Shown here: piece after piece, positions 60,297 to 64,000 of the stretch
Position numbering within the stretch: position 1 is the first letter of the stretch
How the letters are laid out: each line of letters opens with the position of its first letter
Assembly (NCBI GenBank): GCA_016719165.1
Contig: JADKAJ010000001.1
Location: 930,001 to 994,000, forward strand
Direction of reading: 5' to 3'
Source: Chitinophagaceae bacterium
Lineage (GTDB): Bacteria > Bacteroidota > Bacteroidia > Chitinophagales > Chitinophagaceae
DNA length: 64,000 nucleotides
The notes under the pieces: model-generated
Seen by the model: only the letters and a program-made list of their open reading frames with translations
Databases searched by the model: none
Told to the model about the DNA's origin: nothing
Program-made: the position numbers and the translations under genes

Positions 60297-62273
60297 ATGA
60301 AGCGTTTTATTATGTTGATAAGTTTTCTCGCACATTTATTTCATGGCAAAGCACAACGTACTGATTATAGTAAATATCCCGTATATAAAGGAAATGATCT
60401 TGGACTAACATACACCCCCAAATGGTCTTTATTTAAGATTTGGGCACCAACTGCCACTACTGCTGAAATAATAAACTATAGTGATGGTACGGGGGGAAAA
60501 GAAATTAACCGGGCCCAAATGAAGAAAGAGGAGAACGGAGCCTGGTCAGTGTTGGCTAAAACTGACATGAAAGGTACTTTTTATACGTTCAGGGTAAACA
60601 TCAATGGGAAGTGGTTAGAAGAGGTTCCCGATCCTTATGCAAAAGCGACAGGAGTAAACGGTAAAAGAGCTGCAGTGGTTGATCTGAAAGAAACCAATCC
60701 ATTGGGGTGGGAAAAAGATACCAGCCCGGGATTCAGCAATAAGACAGATGCTATCATTTATGAACTGCATGTAAGAGATGCCAGTATCTCTGCAACTTCA
60801 GGTATAAAACATAAAGGAAAATTTTTGGGATTGACTGAAACCGGCACAAAGAACCCGGCCGGTTTAGCTACCGGTCTTGATCATTTAAAAGAATTAGGTA
60901 TAACACATGTTCACCTGCTTCCGGTTTATGATTATAATTCGGTGGATGAGACACAACCAGATACCAAATATAACTGGGGATATGATCCGTTGAATTATAA
61001 TGTGCCAGAGGGTTCTTATTCCACTAATCCTTACGATGGTTTAACACGGATAAAAGAATTCAAGCAACTGGTAAAAACATTTCACGAAAACGGATTAAGA
61101 GTTGTTATGGATGTTGTATATAACCATACTGCTTTAACTGCGACTTCTAATTTTAACCAGTTAGTTCTCGGCTATTACTACCGTCAAACAAAAGACGGAA
61201 AATTCTCTGATGCCACCGCTTGTGGTAATGAAACGGCCAGTGAAAGACCGATGTTCAGAAAGTTCATGCTGGAATCAATGAAATATTGGGTAGAGGAATA
61301 TCATATTGATGGCTTCCGGGTAGACCTGATGGGAGTACATGATATAGAAACGATGAACCTGGTATCAAAAGAACTGCATAAAATAAAACCTGACATATTG
61401 ATTTATGGCGAAGGGTGGACGGCAGGTGCTTCACCATTGCCTGATTCAATGAGAGCTTTAAAAGCCAATGCACATAAATTAGACAGGATAGCTGTTTTCA
61501 GTGACGATATAAGGGATGGGATAAAAGGTAGTGTGTTTGAACATGAGGACAAAGGTTTTGCCAGTGGTAAGCCAACAATGGAAGAAACAATAAAATTTGG
61601 GATTGTGGCCTCCTGCAAGCATCCGCAGGTGGATTACAGCAAAGTGAATTATTCAAAAGCTGCTTATGCAAAGGTACCTTCCCAAACAGTTAGCTATGCT
61701 GAGTGTCATGACAACCATGTACTCTGGGATAAACTGGCGATCTCAGCCAAAGAGGCAACAGAAGCAGAAAGAATTGAAATGCATAAACTGGCTTTATCAA
61801 TTGTACTGACCTCCCAGGGTATCTCTTTTCTTCATGCGGGTACAGAATTTCTGAGAAGTAAAAAGGGGGTGGAAAATTCCTATGAATCACCGGATAGTAT
61901 TAATGCCATTGACTGGGGATTGAAATCAGGTAATAAAGAAGTGTTTGAGTTTATAAAAGCCCTGATAAAGTTAAGAAAAGACCATCCGGCATTCAGAATG
62001 ATGGAAGCAGATAAGATAAAAAAATTTATAAGTTTTGATAATGAGATGCCCGCAGGTATCATCTCTTATTCGATAAATGGGTTGGCAAATAAGGACAAAT
62101 GGAAAACCATCAGAGTTATATTTAACGGAACCGGAAAAGTACAAAAGTTATCAACCTCCGGCACCTGGAACTACGCTATACGAAATAATAAGTTTTCAGC
62201 TGACGAAAATGAATATTCAGTTCCGGTGCTGGAACTTGCCCCATACAGCTGCACTGTACTTTACCAGCGATGA
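60297..62273 (+). CDS. pulA: Type I pullulanase (GH13 alpha-glucan debranching enzyme)
   Basis: 658 residues with signal peptide ending GKAQ. A CBM48-type beta-domain lies near residues 20-130 (FKIWAPTATTAEI), then the GH13 barrel with region I VVMDVVYNHTA, region II GFRVDLMGVHD, region III YGEGWTAG and region IV CHDNHVLWDKL. Cleaves alpha-1,6 linkages in pullulan or glycogen, so exported starch use is likely. Divergent from the GMC gene across 122 bases; the stop abuts that of the convergent FKBP gene. Confidence 0.92.
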   Translation: MKRFIMLISFLAHLFHGKAQRTDYSKYPVYKGNDLGLTYTPKWSLFKIWAPTATTAEIINYSDGTGGKEINRAQMKKEENGAWSVLAKTDMKGTFYTFRVNINGKWLEEVPDPYAKATGVNGKRAAVVDLKETNPLGWEKDTSPGFSNKTDAIIYELHVRDASISATSGIKHKGKFLGLTETGTKNPAGLATGLDHLKELGITHVHLLPVYDYNSVDETQPDTKYNWGYDPLNYNVPEGSYSTNPYDGLTRIKEFKQLVKTFHENGLRVVMDVVYNHTALTATSNFNQLVLGYYYRQTKDGKFSDATACGNETASERPMFRKFMLESMKYWVEEYHIDGFRVDLMGVHDIETMNLVSKELHKIKPDILIYGEGWTAGASPLPDSMRALKANAHKLDRIAVFSDDIRDGIKGSVFEHEDKGFASGKPTMEETIKFGIVASCKHPQVDYSKVNYSKAAYAKVPSQTVSYAECHDNHVLWDKLAISAKEATEAERIEMHKLALSIVLTSQGISFLHAGTEFLRSKKGVENSYESPDSINAIDWGLKSGNKEVFEFIKALIKLRKDHPAFRMMEADKIKKFISFDNEMPAGIISYSINGLANKDKWKTIRVIFNGTGKVQKLSTSGTWNYAIRNNKFSADENEYSVPVLELAPYSCTVLYQR

Positions 62274-63308
62274 TTACAATTTTGGTTTTGTATCAAAAAC
62301 TTCAATTTCAAACACCAGGATACTATTGGGCGGAATTTTTGCTGCCCTTGTCCGTGTTGAATAAGCATGTGCAGAAGGAATAACCAGTTTTATTTTACTA
62401 CCTGTTTTGCAAAGGGGTAACCCGATCTGCCATCCATTTATTAACCGGTTCAGGGGGAATGTAGATGTTTTGTCTTTGGACTGATCAAACATGGATCCAT
62501 CACTGAAGAGCGAACCTTTGTAATGAATGACCACTGTATCAGTAACTGAAACCTGTTTACCTGTTCCCTCTTTGAGCATCACGTAGTAAATACTGTTATG
62601 TTCATTTACTGCATCCGTTTTTCCTGATGCAATTGCTTCTTTAATGATGGCAATTTCTTTTTCATGTTGGGCAAGACTGTCAATATGAGAGGTTACATTA
62701 ACTACCGGACTTTTTAGGTTTCCTTCATTCAGGTTTTTCCAGGATCCATTGTTTCGTTGAATCCAGGCCTCACCTGTATGTACCCGGATCACGGGTTGTT
62801 TTTTTCTAAGACCTGCTGAATAAAATATTTCCGGCTTTTTAATAGAACCCCATTGTCCTTCTATTTTACAGGTGCCAATAAGTTTCCACTTACTTTCCCT
62901 GGGAAGCCATATATAACCTGAATAAAGTAAAAAGTCAGCAGCAGAGTCCTGTGCAATAGAAAGAAGCAGTTTATAATTTTCACCAGTTACCCAATTATAG
63001 TCCCACTCCAGCTCATCATCCTCTGTTTCAACATTTATCCCTGTTGCCACAATTTTAGAAGATCCCGGAAATTCAAATACTATCTCTCTTTCCTTTTTAT
63101 CAGCCTCCAGTGATAGTTTTACAAGATCTGTTCTAATACCGGCCTGAACTTCTTTTTTTGAATTGACAGCATCAATCCTGATCTCAGCAAGGAACTGTAC
63201 AGCTTTCACTGTATCAGGAAGATTAAAATGTATGGTCGAATCGGTATCAGCCGCATATGCAAAAAGAGAACTAATTGTCACTATGCTGGATAAAAGGATT
63301 TTTTTCAT
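62274..63308 (-). CDS. Exported FKBP-type peptidyl-prolyl isomerase with N-terminal extension
   Basis: 344 residues. Signal peptide MKKILLSSIVTISSLFAYA. The N-terminal 220 residues form a beta-rich domain of unknown role (DUF3472-like resemblance, unsure). The last 110 carry the FKBP fold: DTVVIHYKGSLFSDGSMFDQS and NGWQIGLPLCKTGSKIKLVIP then PPNSILVFEIEVFD. Likely a periplasmic folding helper. Starts 12 bases after the upstream DUF2891 gene, so may be co-transcribed. Confidence 0.85.
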   Translation of the reverse strand: MKKILLSSIVTISSLFAYAADTDSTIHFNLPDTVKAVQFLAEIRIDAVNSKKEVQAGIRTDLVKLSLEADKKEREIVFEFPGSSKIVATGINVETEDDELEWDYNWVTGENYKLLLSIAQDSAADFLLYSGYIWLPRESKWKLIGTCKIEGQWGSIKKPEIFYSAGLRKKQPVIRVHTGEAWIQRNNGSWKNLNEGNLKSPVVNVTSHIDSLAQHEKEIAIIKEAIASGKTDAVNEHNSIYYVMLKEGTGKQVSVTDTVVIHYKGSLFSDGSMFDQSKDKTSTFPLNRLINGWQIGLPLCKTGSKIKLVIPSAHAYSTRTRAAKIPPNSILVFEIEVFDTKPKL

Positions 63309-63320
63309 GTTTACAGTTTA

Positions 63321-64000
63321 TTATTTTGTGAGTGCATATACAGCAAAACTGGCCAACCAGTGTTCACCGCCATAACTACCACTCACTACATGTGGTAAGG
63401 CAGTTGCGAGGTGATTCATTGCCGATCGTTGTAATAGCTTCTTTAACGGATCTTTAGGCGAAAGGGTGGAAGCCAGCCCCTGCATACACCAACTACGGCT
63501 GAAGGAAAGTCCGTCCAGATGAACAATCTGCAGATCATTGCGATCCGAAACAACAGGTAATACCGAAAGATGCTGCAGGCTCTTTGCATTTAAAAAACCT
63601 TTTCTCCATATCGTAAATTCTCCGGGAGATAAAACCCTTCTCATCAGGTCAGCTTCTTCTAAACTCGGAGAAAGGAAATCAGCGCCATTAGGTTCCCAGT
63701 GGGCTGGTGCATTTTTATCTTTCCCGTAAATCTTAATAGCAGATTCAATAATAGCTTTTTCAAAAGCTGCATGTTTTGCAGCCCTTGCATAATCTAATGC
63801 GAAAACAAGCCCAAAAGCGGTATTAGGGTGCACCCCGGTTCGGTTTGGATAGGTTTGCTTGGGCAGGAAGTTGGCCCAGATTTCCAGTACTTTTTTTGTA
63901 AGGGGCTGTAATGCTGAATGCCATTTTTTACCGTCCATATCATCCCAGCTCATCAATTCTTCATCCAGTTTGAGCAGCCAGGCCCATCCATAAGTTCGTT
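63321..64000 (-). CDS. DUF2891 family protein (partial at right edge)
   Basis: Open to the window edge; upstream codons read YGWAWLLKLDEEL before MSWDD, so the N-terminus lies outside. Seen: RTGVHPNTAFGLVFALDYAR, HWEPNGADFLSPSLEEADLM and the end VVSGSYGGEHWLASFAVYALT, all typical of DUF2891. The family has an alpha/alpha-toroid-like helical fold; function unknown. Confidence 0.82.
   Translation of the reverse strand, partial: RTYGWAWLLKLDEELMSWDDMDGKKWHSALQPLTKKVLEIWANFLPKQTYPNRTGVHPNTAFGLVFALDYARAAKHAAFEKAIIESAIKIYGKDKNAPAHWEPNGADFLSPSLEEADLMRRVLSPGEFTIWRKGFLNAKSLQHLSVLPVVSDRNDLQIVHLDGLSFSRSWCMQGLASTLSPKDPLKKLLQRSAMNHLATALPHVVSGSYGGEHWLASFAVYALTK

Noticed and set aside
1..64000. Mobile elements, prophage, tRNA or rRNA
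   Set aside because: No transposase, integrase, phage gene, cloverleaf-like sequence or rRNA segment recognised.

Overview
The window reads as chromosome of a Bacteroidota bacterium, most likely a Chitinophagaceae-type member. The evidence is AT-rich DNA, almost no Shine-Dalgarno sequences, many TAnnTTTG promoter elements typical of this phylum, and phylum-typical genes: DUF4270, GSCFA, the DUF1835 protein, OmpA with thrombospondin type 3 repeats, and a TPR histidine kinase with a LuxR-type regulator. Nearly all of it is packed single-copy coding sequence. I see no rRNA, tRNA, CRISPR array, insertion sequence or prophage. No gene-free stretch exceeds 300 bases; the longest is 277 bases between rpsO and pnp.

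Layout. 0-5 kb: topoisomerase IV operon (parE, methyltransferase, DUF1835 protein, parC). 5-22.9 kb: mostly minus-strand housekeeping and envelope genes (smpB, accD, S9 and S8 peptidases, bestrophin-like protein, OmpA protein, ALDH7-type dehydrogenase, panB, ppx-ppk1, heptose adenylyltransferase, flippase-like protein, panC). 23-27.6 kb: plus-strand truncated glycogen synthase homologue, DUF4270 lipoprotein, metK, rlmB. 27.5-31 kb: minus-strand exported proteins, including a broken lipoprotein and a putative caspase-like protein divergent from an HTH regulator. 32-37 kb: HMG-CoA lyase, GSCFA protein, galM, a frameshifted phosphotransferase and miaE. 37-45.5 kb: rpsO, pnp, prmA, plsY, an M48 lipoprotein, a DUF3052-like protein, a CYTH protein and dnaG. 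45.5-53.6 kb: an accessory block of exported proteins around a two-component system. 53.7-64 kb: coiled-coil protein, EF-G paralogue, beta/gamma-crystallin protein, GMC oxidoreductase pair, pullulanase, FKBP isomerase and DUF2891 protein.

The most interesting discovery is in 45.5-53.1 kb. Four intergenic sites carry the same inverted repeat, AAAATCACCCG-NNN-GGGTGA. In each, exactly 28 bases separate it from a TA-rich -10-like hexamer just upstream of a gene start. The four downstream units are: a SUMF1-domain protein plus a glycine-repeat protein; a secreted protein split by an in-frame stop; a 30-residue exported peptide followed by the histidine kinase and LuxR-type regulator; and a small secreted repeat protein. 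The simplest model is an autoregulated two-component regulon for exported proteins, with the LuxR-type regulator binding the box.

Three genes look broken by single-base events: a lipoprotein near 27.8 kb, a phosphotransferase near 35.24 kb and a box-controlled secreted protein at 48.47 kb. Either recent decay or assembly error could explain them.
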